Part shown: positions 34,265 to 43,684 of the stretch, one piece after another
Layout of the letters: every line of letters starts with the position of its first letter
Position numbering within the stretch: the stretch's first letter is position 1
NCBI RefSeq assembly: GCF_001618385.1
Contig: NZ_BDCR01000004.1
Location: 558,001 to 622,000, forward strand
Direction: 5' to 3'
DNA: 64,000 nt
DNA from: Paludibacter jiangxiensis
GTDB taxonomy: Bacteria > Bacteroidota > Bacteroidia > Bacteroidales > Paludibacteraceae
Made by a program: the position numbers and the translations under genes
The notes under the pieces: model-generated
Database searches by the model: none
What the model was told of the DNA's origin: nothing
What the model saw: only the letters and a program-made list of their open reading frames with translations

Positions 34265-34789
34265 ATGGACATTCTTCTCGACATACTAAAATACACTTTA
34301 CCGGCAGCGCTTGTTGTATTTGCCACATATGTTGTCATTAAGCAAATGCATAACGAAAACGAAAAACATCGTCGTTACGAATTTTTGCGAACTTCGGCAC
34401 AACTTATTACTCCGGCAAGGTTGCAGGCTTACGAAAGGCTCACCCTTTTCATTGAAAGAATGATTCCGGACAATCTTGTCATGAGACAACCGTGCTCAAC
34501 TTTGACCGCTACGGCACTTCAAAGTCAGTTGCTCGAAATTATACGCAACGAATACGAGCACAACGTATCTCAACAACTGTATGTCGGTAACGACGTTTGG
34601 ATTATGGTGAAAAATGCCAAAGAAAGCATGCTGCAACTGGTCAACAGTTGCGCGACGCGTTTGCCGGCCGGATCATCGGGTATCGCATTGGCACAACTTA
34701 TTATCGAAACTTATAATGCTGCCAGCGGAACCACTCTCGACATCGCTCTCAACATGTTGAAAAAAGAGATGAATGAACGTTTAGGATAA
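34265..34789 (+). CDS. Membrane-anchored hypothetical protein (DUF7935-like)
   Basis: A 174-residue protein with one N-terminal membrane helix (LKYTLPAALVVFATYVVI) and a long helical cytosolic part (LTPARLQAYERL-like text: ITPARLQAYERLTLFIERM, QLLEIIRNEYEHNVSQQLYV). It matches a conserved Bacteroidota family of unknown function. No catalytic motif is seen. Confidence 0.65.
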   Translation: MDILLDILKYTLPAALVVFATYVVIKQMHNENEKHRRYEFLRTSAQLITPARLQAYERLTLFIERMIPDNLVMRQPCSTLTATALQSQLLEIIRNEYEHNVSQQLYVGNDVWIMVKNAKESMLQLVNSCATRLPAGSSGIALAQLIIETYNAASGTTLDIALNMLKKEMNERLG

Positions 34790-34830
34790 TCTTCGACCGG
34801 CATTTTAGCCGTCTCCCAAGCCTGAAAAGA

Positions 34831-36870
34831 ATGAAAAAGAACCTGTTTAAACTAACCGTTATGGCACTGCTGACATCTGTTTCTGTAACGTCTATGGCTG
34901 CCAACTCTAAAGCTATTTCTCCCCAAACCGTTGAAGCCACAATTACCGGCATGGTTAGCAAATTTGGCAACAATGACCTGATGGTGAAAGGTGTGCGCCA
35001 GACTGCATCTTTCTGGACTTCACAGGATGGCTCCGAAGCTGATTTCACACGTTTCTGCAACGATAATTACGCATCCACACCGGAAGCAAAAAAGGCCTTA
35101 TATTCAAAATTATCAACGGCATTTGAAACGCTGACCGGTGGTTACAGCACGATGGACGTTCACCTAAAGATGCCAGTTCACATTGATGGTCCTACCATTA
35201 CGCCAGTCGACGAAATTTTTGCCAGCTACGATGTTGCTGCTCATTTCCAGGATGATATGTTTGCCAACAAGATTGCATTCATTACCATGTTGAATTTCCC
35301 GTTCTACTCGCTTCAGGAGAAAAATGAAGCAGGCAAGCTATGGAGCCGGGAGCAATGGGGATATGCCCGTATGGGAGACATGTTTATCGAACGTGTACCG
35401 GCAGCGTTGAATCAAAATATTTCGGCGGCCTCAATGGCCGGAGAGAACTACATTGCCGAGTACAACATCATGATGGGGCATCTTGTAAACAACAAAGGGG
35501 AGAAATTATTCCCGGCCTCGATGAAGCTGCTTAGTCACTGGAACCTGCGTGACGAACTCAAATCGGATTATGCAGACAAGAAACGCGGCCTCGAAAAACA
35601 ACAAATGATCTACTCTGTAATGAAACACATTGTGGATCAGTCCATACCAGCCGACGTCATCAACAATCCGGCATACGAATGGAATCCTTACCTGAATAAG
35701 ACCTGGAAAGACGGAAAAGAAGTTACACTGGCAGCTGAAGGCAACCGACGTTACAACATCCTCCTGAACCAGTTCAAGGCTCAGAAAGCAGCAGACGCCT
35801 ATAGCCCACTCTACCCGACTTACATACAACGCTCATTCGATCACGGAATGGAAATTTCTTCCTCGGAGGTTGAACAGCTTTTCACATCATACCTGTCGTC
35901 GCCGCAAGTGAAAGAGGTTGCTGCCGTGATCAGCAAACGACTGGGTCGTAAACTGCAACCGTTCGACATCTGGTACGATGGTTTCAAGGCAAGAAGCGTT
36001 ATCCCGGAGGATGAACTGACTGCTAAAACGCAAAAGCTATACCCGACGGCACAAGCTTATGGTGCTGACATGGAAAACATTCTGAGAAAACTGGGTTTCA
36101 GCGAAAGTGAAGCACACCGCATTGCTCAAAACGTTGCGATTGATCCGGCACGGGGATCGGGACACGCGATGGGTTCGGAATCCAAATCCGAAAAAGTACG
36201 GTTGCGTACCCGCGTGGGAGCGAACGGAATGGATTACAAAGGCTACAACATTGCCACGCATGAATTTGGACATAACGTAGAACAAACCATTAGTCTGCAC
36301 GACGTTGACGATTATATGCTGCATGGCATTCCTAACACAGCTCATACCGAAGCGCTTGCCTTTGTTTTCCAAAAACGCGATTTAGACTTACTGGGGTATT
36401 CCGGTAAAGTTGAAAATCTTGAAGTACTTCAAACACTCGACACATTCTGGGATGTCTACGAAATTATGGGCGTTTCGCTTGTCGACTTGCACACATGGCA
36501 ATGGCTCTATGCACATCCCGATGCTACTGCGACCGAACTGAGAGATGCCGTTGTACAATGCGCCAAAGACGTATGGAACCGATTTTATGCACCGGTACTC
36601 GGGGACGAGGACTCTCCCATTCTGGGCATTTATTCGCACATGATCAATGATCCGTTATACCTTTCAAACTATCCTTTCGGTTTCCTTATACAGTTTCAGC
36701 TGGAACAACATTTCACAAAAGAAACACTGGCTTCCGAAATAGAGAGAATCTATTCTCAGGGAAGATTTACACCCCAGATATGGATGAAAGGAGCTGTAGG
36801 TAAAGAGATTTCGACACAACCCTTACTGGATGCTACCGAAGCTGCGCTTAAAAAAGTAGCCCGTCAATAA
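34831..36870 (+). CDS. Exported HExxH zinc metallopeptidase
   Basis: A 679-residue protein with a signal peptide (VMALLTSVSVTSMAA, cleavage near residue 23). The zinc site is HEFGH (477-481) with a downstream acidic ligand candidate in TEALAF (Glu507, 26 residues on), the gluzincin layout. The region between (QTISLHDVDDYMLHGIPNTA) resembles M3/oligopeptidase-like active site surroundings, but I do not recognise the family with certainty. It is probably periplasmic. Start and signal sequence are clear. Confidence 0.7.
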   Translation: MKKNLFKLTVMALLTSVSVTSMAANSKAISPQTVEATITGMVSKFGNNDLMVKGVRQTASFWTSQDGSEADFTRFCNDNYASTPEAKKALYSKLSTAFETLTGGYSTMDVHLKMPVHIDGPTITPVDEIFASYDVAAHFQDDMFANKIAFITMLNFPFYSLQEKNEAGKLWSREQWGYARMGDMFIERVPAALNQNISAASMAGENYIAEYNIMMGHLVNNKGEKLFPASMKLLSHWNLRDELKSDYADKKRGLEKQQMIYSVMKHIVDQSIPADVINNPAYEWNPYLNKTWKDGKEVTLAAEGNRRYNILLNQFKAQKAADAYSPLYPTYIQRSFDHGMEISSSEVEQLFTSYLSSPQVKEVAAVISKRLGRKLQPFDIWYDGFKARSVIPEDELTAKTQKLYPTAQAYGADMENILRKLGFSESEAHRIAQNVAIDPARGSGHAMGSESKSEKVRLRTRVGANGMDYKGYNIATHEFGHNVEQTISLHDVDDYMLHGIPNTAHTEALAFVFQKRDLDLLGYSGKVENLEVLQTLDTFWDVYEIMGVSLVDLHTWQWLYAHPDATATELRDAVVQCAKDVWNRFYAPVLGDEDSPILGIYSHMINDPLYLSNYPFGFLIQFQLEQHFTKETLASEIERIYSQGRFTPQIWMKGAVGKEISTQPLLDATEAALKKVARQ

Positions 36871-36898
36871 ATTGTCTTTATCAAACAGGATAAATTTT

Positions 36899-36930
36899 CT
36901 AACTTTGAACTTGCAACTTTTAATTTTGAA
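36899..36930 (+). repeat. Heptamer-periodic tract overlapping a -7 box
   Basis: AACTTTG-AACTTGC-AACTTTT-AATTTTG-AAC repeats every 7 bases. Its first unit forms a TAACTTTG -7 match (36900-36907) for the nitroreductase gene. Confidence 0.45.
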
Positions 36931-36936
36931 CATCAT

Positions 36937-37455
36937 ATGAGCTTTATAGAATTTGCCCGCAAACGTCATTCTGTGCGTAGTTTCAAGGCACAGTCCGTAG
37001 AACAGGAAAAGATTGAATATCTGCTTGAAGCAGCACGTATCGCACCTTCTGCCGTAAATTTCCAACCGTGGAAAATGATTGTAGTAACAGACAAAGCCCT
37101 GCTTAACCAATTACAGGATTGTTATCCCCGCGAATGGTTCAGCACTGCGCCTGCATGTATCGTTGTTTGCGGCGACCACAACAGATCGTGGAAACGTTCT
37201 TCCGACGAAAAAGACTATTGCGATGTGGATGTAGCCATTGCCATCACACACCTCACTCTTGCTGCTGCCGATCAGGGATTAGGCACTTGCTGGATATGCA
37301 ATTTTGATGTACGCAAATGCGTAGCCGCGCTGTCTATTCCTAAGCACATGGAACCCATCGCCATAATTCCTGTTGGCTATCCAACTGACCCTGAAGACTT
37401 AACGGAAGAAGATAAGCAACGCAAGCCTTTATCTGAATTGGTGGAATATCGTTAA
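36937..37455 (+). CDS. Nitroreductase family protein
   Basis: A 172-residue FMN-dependent oxidoreductase: ARKRHSVRSFKAQSVEQ (FMN phosphate site), AARIAPSAVNFQPWKMIVV, and ITHLTLAAADQGLGTCWI. Such enzymes reduce quinones, nitro groups or flavins with NAD(P)H. The physiological substrate cannot be told. The lipoprotein gene follows after 4 bp. Confidence 0.9.
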   Translation: MSFIEFARKRHSVRSFKAQSVEQEKIEYLLEAARIAPSAVNFQPWKMIVVTDKALLNQLQDCYPREWFSTAPACIVVCGDHNRSWKRSSDEKDYCDVDVAIAITHLTLAAADQGLGTCWICNFDVRKCVAALSIPKHMEPIAIIPVGYPTDPEDLTEEDKQRKPLSELVEYR

Positions 37456-37459
37456 GCGA

Positions 37460-37930
37460 ATGAACAAACTGCTTTCCATAGCCTTATTTTTGCTTTTGGC
37501 CGTCGCTTATATAGCCTGTACCAACGACAACAGCTGCCACGAAAATCGTTATGTGGTGATGACTTCTAATTTTTACACAATTAAGAACGACACTACCAAA
37601 ACGTTTACCGTTGACAGTATTTGGGTCAAAGGTTTGGGAAATGATTCCTTACTGTATTCTAACTCCAAGTCGGTAACGTCAATCAGCATGCCTTTGCAGA
37701 AGATGAACGATACCAGCAGGTTTGTTATCCGGTTCAACACCATTTACGATACGCTGACGGTAATTCACGCCAATATTCAGAAGTATCTGTCGCTCGAATG
37801 TGGCTGCCTGGTGACGCACAAACTGGATTCCACCAAATTATCTTACACTCAGCACAAAGTAAAACGAATAAAAGTAAAATACGATAATGTCAGCACTACT
37901 AAACGGGAAAATCTCCAGATATATTTTTAG
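37460..37930 (+). CDS. DUF6452 lipoprotein
   Basis: A 156-residue protein with a lipobox VAYIACTN (Cys20) and a beta-rich body (NRYVVMTSNFYTI, DSIWVKGLGNDSLLYSNSK, LECGCLVTHKLDST). This matches DUF6452, a Bacteroidota family of unknown function whose gene regularly precedes DUF6048, as here, with a 44-base overlap. Confidence 0.75.
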   Translation: MNKLLSIALFLLLAVAYIACTNDNSCHENRYVVMTSNFYTIKNDTTKTFTVDSIWVKGLGNDSLLYSNSKSVTSISMPLQKMNDTSRFVIRFNTIYDTLTVIHANIQKYLSLECGCLVTHKLDSTKLSYTQHKVKRIKVKYDNVSTTKRENLQIYF

Positions 37931-38633
37931 CTTGTTGGTGCTGGTCGTTTTCACTTCTGGAGTTATGGGTCAACAAAACAAGGACCGTAAACCTCCGGTA
38001 AAGAAAGCAGCTAAAAAACCTGTAGCAAAAAAAGCGGAACCACAGCCTTTTCTAAGGGCGATATCGGTTCAGGCAGACGTTGCAGGTCCCTTTATCAGCA
38101 AATTACAAAGCTCGGGGGTATCCTATTTCGAAGCTTCCGCTGACCTGAACCTGCGCAATAAATGGTTTCCTGTATGGGAAATTGGTTATGCCAATATAAA
38201 TCATGTCGCCGACGAGGGAGGCCAATATATTGCTAAGGGGATATACAACCGTATCGGTATCAACGTCAATCTTCTGAAAACTAACAATCCGAAACAAATT
38301 GCACAATCCGCCCTGTTCGTCGGACTGCGTTTTGGTTTTGCTCCCTTCAGCTATGACATCCGCAATCTTCCGATGGCAGACGAATACTGGAAAACCGGCA
38401 ATGTAACAAATGCCAACGATTTGAAAGCCTCTGCAAAATGGGGTGAATTTGTTGCCGGAGTCAGACTCAATGTTCTCAAGAATATCACAATGGGCTGGAG
38501 CGGACGCCTGAAAATGGGATTGTCGACCGGCGGCCAGACCTATTCTCCCTGGTATGTTCCGGGGTATGGCATTACTGGTGGTACCGTTTGGGGCTTCTCT
38601 TACAATATCGGATATACAATACCCCTCAAATAA
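37887..38633 (+). CDS. DUF6048 outer-membrane-type protein
   Basis: A 248-residue exported protein with a signal peptide (VVFTSGVMG), a Lys/Pro/Ala-rich spacer and a beta-barrel-like body (AISVQADVAGPFISKL, NRIGINVNLLKTNN, GITGGTVWGFSYNIGYTIPL). Its C-terminus resembles an 8-stranded outer-membrane barrel. It overlaps the DUF6452 gene, so the two are made together. Confidence 0.75.
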   Translation: MSALLNGKISRYIFSLLVLVVFTSGVMGQQNKDRKPPVKKAAKKPVAKKAEPQPFLRAISVQADVAGPFISKLQSSGVSYFEASADLNLRNKWFPVWEIGYANINHVADEGGQYIAKGIYNRIGINVNLLKTNNPKQIAQSALFVGLRFGFAPFSYDIRNLPMADEYWKTGNVTNANDLKASAKWGEFVAGVRLNVLKNITMGWSGRLKMGLSTGGQTYSPWYVPGYGITGGTVWGFSYNIGYTIPLK

Positions 38634-38647
38634 AGCAGAGTTAGCTG

Positions 38648-39541
38648 ATGAAAAAACTTAGCGACACATTAGGTTATTATATTTTCTACGCATTTGCAGG
38701 AGTAATTGCCTGTTTGCCGTTGACTGTGCTTTACCTGATTTCGGATATTGCAGCATTCTTCGTTCACAGAGTTGTTCGCTACCGTCTGAACATTGTAAGA
38801 ATGAATCTTCGCAATTCTTTTCCCGAAAAGAGCGATGCAGAGCTGAAATCTATCGAAAATAAATTCTATCGCCACCTTTGCGATTATGGCGTTGAATTGA
38901 TAAAGATGACCCGCATTTCAGAAAAAGAGCTAGACAAGCGGATAACAATCGACAATTTCGATCTGTTTTACGAACAACTCGACAAAGGGAAAAACATCAT
39001 TCTGCTTCTTGGTCATTATGGCAACTGGGACTGGCTCTCAACGCTTGAACGCCGGTTTCGCCCGGGTGTAACACTGGCAGCTGTTTACCGTCCGTTGAAA
39101 AACCCCGGCATCGACGAGCTTTTCATTAAAGCGCGGGAACGATTCGGCACACTCAATATTTCGAAGAACAACACTTTAAGAGCGATGATACGGATCAAGC
39201 AGAGCAAACAGCCTCACGTTGTGGCCATGGTCTCGGATCAAACGCCTTCCGTTAACAATCTGGAATACTGGACCAACTTTCTCCATCAGGACACCCCTGT
39301 ACTTACAGGCATGGACAAAATAGCCCGACAACTTGACTTTTCAGTATATTACATTGACTGTCAGGTTGTAAAAAGAGGTTATTACAAAGCAACGTTATCG
39401 ATTATTGAAAGTGATCCGGCTTCGTTGGAGCCTTATGAAATATGCGAGCGCTTTATTCGCAAAGTAGAACAAACTATACAACGTGATCCGGCATTTTACC
39501 TTTGGTCACACAAACGCTGGAAACATAAACGAGAAAAATGA
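38648..39541 (+). CDS. Lysophospholipid/lipid A acyltransferase (LpxL/HtrB family)
   Basis: A 297-residue inner-membrane acyltransferase. An N-terminal membrane segment is followed by the catalytic motif GHYGNWDW (HX4D), and SDQTPSVNNLEYWTNFL. The family adds secondary acyl chains to lipid A on the inner leaflet. Its stop overlaps the next start by 4 bases (ATGA), which couples it to a glycosyltransferase. Confidence 0.9.
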   Translation: MKKLSDTLGYYIFYAFAGVIACLPLTVLYLISDIAAFFVHRVVRYRLNIVRMNLRNSFPEKSDAELKSIENKFYRHLCDYGVELIKMTRISEKELDKRITIDNFDLFYEQLDKGKNIILLLGHYGNWDWLSTLERRFRPGVTLAAVYRPLKNPGIDELFIKARERFGTLNISKNNTLRAMIRIKQSKQPHVVAMVSDQTPSVNNLEYWTNFLHQDTPVLTGMDKIARQLDFSVYYIDCQVVKRGYYKATLSIIESDPASLEPYEICERFIRKVEQTIQRDPAFYLWSHKRWKHKREK

Positions 39542-40566
39542 AAATCAGCATTGTTATTCTGAATTATAACGGAAAACGCCACATGGAACGTTTTCTGCCG
39601 TCGGTAGTGCAGCACACCACCACCGCCGATACCGAAATTGTAATTGCAGACAATTGTTCTACAGACGATTCTATTCTGTTTTTGAAAAGCACTTACCCGC
39701 AGTTACGACTGATTCAGCTCGACAAGAATTATGGTTTTGCCGGAGGCTACAACAAAGCATTAGCTCAGATAGAAGCCGAATACTTTATTTTGCTCAATTC
39801 GGATGTGGAAGTAACGCCCGACTGGGTTGAACACTTGGAAAAAGTGATGGATGAACGCCCGGAAGTTGCAGCCTGTCAACCTAAGATAAGAGCTCTGAAT
39901 GACCGAGCCCGCTTCGAACATGCGGGAGCTTGCGGCGGATTCATCGACCGGTTGGGTTACCCCTTCTGCCGTGGACGGTTATTCTCCTCTCTGGAAGAAG
40001 ACAAAGGTCAATACGACACCGTACGGGAAGTTTTCTGGGCAACAGGTGCCTGCCTGTTTATTCGCTCCAAAGAATTTTTTGATGCCGGTGGCTTCGACGA
40101 TACCTTTTTTGCCCACATGGAAGAGATCGACCTGTGCTGGCGTTTGAAAAGTCGCGGACGTTCTATTTTATGTATCCCGCAAAGTACTGTCTATCACCTT
40201 GGCGGTGGCAGTATGAGCGCTAAAAACAGCCGCAAAACCTATCTCAATTTTCGCAACAACTGGAGCATGTTATACAAAAACCTGACCGACGAAGAGTTGC
40301 AAAAAATTGCTTTCCCCCGCTTTGTACTCGACTATGTAGCTGCAATGCAGATGCTTTTGACAGGACAGTTCAAACACGCTTTGCAGGTTCCTAAAGCCCG
40401 AAAAGATTACAAAGCCATCCGAAAAGATCTTGCAGCCAAACGGGAAACCAACCTGCGCCTCGCAACAGTTGCCAAACCGTCGGGGATGCTCACTAAAAGT
40501 CTTTTGCGAATGTATTACCTGCAAGGCAAAAAATGCTTCAGTCAGTTGGAAAATCTCATACGGTAA
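39538..40566 (+). CDS. GT2 family glycosyltransferase (rhamnosyltransferase-like)
   Basis: The 342-residue enzyme has KISIVILNYNGKRHMERFLP, IADNCSTDDSI and the DxD-like NSDVEVTPDWVEHLE, followed by WATGACLFIRSKEF and the HMEEIDLCWRLK motif of the WbbL/rhamnosyltransferase group. The C-terminal 80 residues are basic. Coupling to the lipid A acyltransferase suggests a role in lipopolysaccharide or capsule. Confidence 0.9.
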   Translation: MKISIVILNYNGKRHMERFLPSVVQHTTTADTEIVIADNCSTDDSILFLKSTYPQLRLIQLDKNYGFAGGYNKALAQIEAEYFILLNSDVEVTPDWVEHLEKVMDERPEVAACQPKIRALNDRARFEHAGACGGFIDRLGYPFCRGRLFSSLEEDKGQYDTVREVFWATGACLFIRSKEFFDAGGFDDTFFAHMEEIDLCWRLKSRGRSILCIPQSTVYHLGGGSMSAKNSRKTYLNFRNNWSMLYKNLTDEELQKIAFPRFVLDYVAAMQMLLTGQFKHALQVPKARKDYKAIRKDLAAKRETNLRLATVAKPSGMLTKSLLRMYYLQGKKCFSQLENLIR

Positions 40567-40573
40567 CTAACAC

Positions 40574-40608
40574 AAACGCCCCGACAACCAAAAGTTGTTG
40601 GGGCGTTT
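40574..40608 (+). terminator. Intrinsic terminator
   Basis: A 15-bp stem with one G-U (40574-40588 with 40594-40608) and a 5-base loop, followed by TCTTCTTTATTT. It ends the glycosyltransferase transcript. Confidence 0.75.
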
Positions 40609-40654
40609 CTTCTTTATTTACTCCTCTTACAGGCATTTTCCTCAATACGGACAT

Positions 40655-43240
40655 TTAGTGAGTATTTAGGATTACTTTCCCTGTTTTTAAAGTTATTGCT
40701 CCGCTTACTAATTTATAGATATATAAAGTCTTCGGAAGGTTTGACATATCTACTTCATTGTACACATCATTGATTGGTGATTCTAAAACAACAATTCCAA
40801 GAACACTCATAATGGTCATCATTCGGTCTGCTTTGTCCGACATTTTTACGATAAGTTTATCGGCAACAGGATTAGGATAAATTGCCATACTGTCATTGAT
40901 TGTCCCCGTACCGGAGGCTATGGTATTGGTCGTGTTGCCACTACTTACGTTCACGCTTAACTGAAGCGTCTCTGGTTGTTCTGCAATAGCGTCATCTATT
41001 GTCGGCACCCGAATGCTGAGAATTGTCACTCCCGCCGGAATAGTGATTGAACCGCTGCTCCAGGTTGTCCACGTACTTCCTCCGTTGGTGCTGTACTGTA
41101 TCGGAGTGCCGGTATCGGTGCCAATGATAGCCGTTCCGCTGGTTAATGCGGGGGTAAAAACAACAGCCGTTGAACTGGCTTTGCTTAATGTCACATCAAA
41201 AACAAGGGGTGATCCCTCGGTAACTGTCGGACTGCTTACTGCAATGGTCGCAATAGTGGCCACATCATTATCATTGATTGTTCCCGTACCGAAGGCTGTG
41301 GTATTGGTCGTGTTGCCGCTACTAACATTCACGCTGAGCTGAAGCGTCTCTGGTTGTTCTACAATAGCGTCATCTATGGTCGGTACCCGAATGCTGAGAA
41401 TCGTCACTCCCGCCGGAATAGTGATGGAACCGCTGCTCCAGGTTATCCACGTACTTCCTCCGTTGGTGCTGTACTGTATCGGAGTACCGGTATCGGTGCC
41501 GACGGTAGCCGTTCCACTGGTTAATGCGGGGGTAAAAACTACAGCAGTTGAACTGGCAATGCTTAATGTCACGTTAAAAACAAGGGGTAATCCCTCGATA
41601 GCTGTCGGGCTACTTACTGCTATGGTGGCAATAGTGGCCACATCATTATCATTGATTGTCCCCGTACCGGAGGCTGTGGTATTGGTCGTGTTGCCACTAC
41701 TAACGTTCACGCTGAGCTGAAACGTTTCTGGTTGTTCGACAATAGTGTCATCTATGGTCGGTACCCGAATGCTGAGACTTGTCACTCCCGCCGGAATAGT
41801 AATGGAACCGTTGCTCCAGGTTGTCCACGTACTTCCTCCGTTGGTGCTGTACTGTATCGGAGTGCCGGTATCGGTGCCGACGGTAGCCGTTCCGCTGATT
41901 AATGCGGGGGTAAAAACAACAGCAGTTGAACTGGCTATGCTTAATGTCACATTAAAAACAAGAGATGATCCCTCGGTAACTGTCGGACTGTTTACGGCAA
42001 TGGTAGATATAGCTTGTGTACTATAATATTCGAATGCTCCAATGTCATATCCGGCACCTTGAGGACGAGCGATGCCATCGTAATCATCAATAACCGTTGG
42101 AGTAAGATTTGTTCCGGCATTAATGGCTGGCGAAGTACTTTGCAGGTGAAAATTGTATTGTATACTGTCTACAAACAAAGGCGATTTGTTTGTTAAATTA
42201 GTGGCCAAAGATGAACCAACACCTATATCATAAATATTGCCGGCTTTATGATTCCAGCTTATATTGTTGGTCACGATAGCGCCAGTACTACCAGAACCGA
42301 TATCGATTCCAGTGGCATTCTCTATATTGCCGCCATTATTTGCCCAAATAGTATTATTGTACACACCTGTGTTGCTGGCATTATAATCAATTTGAATGCC
42401 CCCACTATTTCCCCAAATAAGATTATTGTATGCTATATTATTTGCTCCTGACGAAAGAATTATGCCAGCGCCTCTACTCCCTACTCGGGCATTTTGGTGT
42501 ATATTGTTATTGCGTACAATATTGTTTGTCGCATTCGCAGGCGCTTGCTCATTAAAAATATGAATGCCCCATCCTGCATTTTGGTATACCTCACATTTTT
42601 CAATCAGGTTATTACCGCCTGAGACATACATGCCATGATCAAAATCGGATAAGCCATTATTGTGAATTTTCAAATTGATAAATTCATTACTGCTTGATCC
42701 AGAATCTACATAAATACCATTGTTCTGGGCATTTTTCAATTCACAATTTTTTATTCTGATGTGGTTTGCCGTATTATTTGGATCATTCCCCGTATAGGTA
42801 ATTTCCACCACATTGGTTGCGCCATTTACTCCATCTAAAATCAGGTTATCAAATATCAGATATCGAGTTCCTCCTGTCGGTCCCATGATGCGTATGACTT
42901 CAGTTGCACCCGCATTGGGTTGAATTGTAACACTCTCGCCCGGGTATCCTGCAATGGTAGCTGGCATTTGCCAGGAAGTTCCGCTGGGAAGGTTTACATT
43001 GTATTCATTTATTGATTCATTGTAGACGCCAGCGCGAATATAAAGTGTATCGCCGGCAGACAAACACTGAATACCTGCGGCAATCGACAATTTGGGAGAC
43101 GCCTTATTTTTGGCTTGCGTACAGGAGTTTGCATCACTACCCGTCTTTGCAACGTAATAAACCGTTCCAAAAACATTAGTCGACAATAGTGATAAAAGAA
43201 AGCTGGAAATAAGTACAAAAGCACCTTTCGGGGAAATCAT
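40655..43240 (-). CDS. T9SS-exported beta-helix protein with three Calx-beta repeats
   Basis: An 861-residue secreted protein. I start it at 43240 (MISPKGAFVLISSFLLSLL), which gives a clean signal peptide; an ATG 12 codons earlier is less likely. Residues 26-410 form a right-handed parallel beta-helix with pectate-lyase-like repeats (GIYVDSGSSSNEFINLKIHN, NNIAYNNLIWGNSGGI). Three near-identical 126-residue Calx-beta domains follow (IEQPETLQLSVNVSSGNTT-type ends), then a type IX secretion sorting domain (AIYPNPVADKLIVK, IYKL). It is likely a cell-surface polysaccharide-binding or cleaving protein. Confidence 0.88.
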   Translation of the reverse strand: MISPKGAFVLISSFLLSLLSTNVFGTVYYVAKTGSDANSCTQAKNKASPKLSIAAGIQCLSAGDTLYIRAGVYNESINEYNVNLPSGTSWQMPATIAGYPGESVTIQPNAGATEVIRIMGPTGGTRYLIFDNLILDGVNGATNVVEITYTGNDPNNTANHIRIKNCELKNAQNNGIYVDSGSSSNEFINLKIHNNGLSDFDHGMYVSGGNNLIEKCEVYQNAGWGIHIFNEQAPANATNNIVRNNNIHQNARVGSRGAGIILSSGANNIAYNNLIWGNSGGIQIDYNASNTGVYNNTIWANNGGNIENATGIDIGSGSTGAIVTNNISWNHKAGNIYDIGVGSSLATNLTNKSPLFVDSIQYNFHLQSTSPAINAGTNLTPTVIDDYDGIARPQGAGYDIGAFEYYSTQAISTIAVNSPTVTEGSSLVFNVTLSIASSTAVVFTPALISGTATVGTDTGTPIQYSTNGGSTWTTWSNGSITIPAGVTSLSIRVPTIDDTIVEQPETFQLSVNVSSGNTTNTTASGTGTINDNDVATIATIAVSSPTAIEGLPLVFNVTLSIASSTAVVFTPALTSGTATVGTDTGTPIQYSTNGGSTWITWSSGSITIPAGVTILSIRVPTIDDAIVEQPETLQLSVNVSSGNTTNTTAFGTGTINDNDVATIATIAVSSPTVTEGSPLVFDVTLSKASSTAVVFTPALTSGTAIIGTDTGTPIQYSTNGGSTWTTWSSGSITIPAGVTILSIRVPTIDDAIAEQPETLQLSVNVSSGNTTNTIASGTGTINDSMAIYPNPVADKLIVKMSDKADRMMTIMSVLGIVVLESPINDVYNEVDMSNLPKTLYIYKLVSGAITLKTGKVILNTH
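40894..42010 (-). repeat. Three tandem 378-bp repeats encoding Calx-beta domains
   Basis: The phase mark CATTGATTG occurs at 40894, 41272 and 41650, an exact 378-bp (126-codon) step. Units differ by only a few bases over long stretches, pointing to recent duplication or gene conversion; the number of units may vary between strains. Confidence 0.85.
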
Positions 43241-43635
43241 AATATTTATGCGAAAGAAGGGGCTATTAAAATACAATTAGAAGGGCTATGGAGATTAGCA
43301 AGATTAGTTGCTTATTATCAAGCATCTATAATTCTACTGGTTACGCCTAATTTCTAAGAGTCAGACCAACAATTCGAGAAACGCTTAGCTTGTTTTGCTA
43401 ATAAAAATCTACTCTCATAAATATTTCAAATATAGTATCTTGGGGTTTCTTTTGTCATATAATAAATACATTTAATCTTCAAAGTTAAATAATTGATCAT
43501 TAAGACTATTTGACAAAACACAATAAATATATTAATAAGTTATCTACTGATAGAAAATATAGTCATTCAAACACTTAGAGCTATTCATTTGGCTTCAAAA
43601 CAAAAAGACCGGATGATACGTATTGGTCATAAAAA
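43241..43635. other. AT-rich intergenic region upstream of the T9SS protein
   Basis: No ORF or RNA is seen. A -7 box for the T9SS gene lies on the minus strand (TATATTTG, 43427-43434); a 187-base leader would result. Nothing else stands out. Confidence 0.5.
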
Positions 43636-43663
43636 AGCCCTGAATGTGGAAACACTCAGGGCT
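43636..43663 (-). terminator. Intrinsic terminator of the DUF4382 gene
   Basis: AGCCCTGAATGT (43636-43647) pairs with ACACTCAGGGCT (43652-43663) apart from one mismatch, with a T-run on the minus strand. Confidence 0.75.
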
Positions 43664-43684
43664 CATAAAAACATCACCTAACTA

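Noticed and set aside
41013-42026. Three related ORFs of 93-114 codons on the plus strand over the Calx-beta repeats
   Set aside because: They are antisense to the T9SS protein, repeat with its 378-bp units, and have no start signals; the reading frame is open because of codon bias in the repeats.
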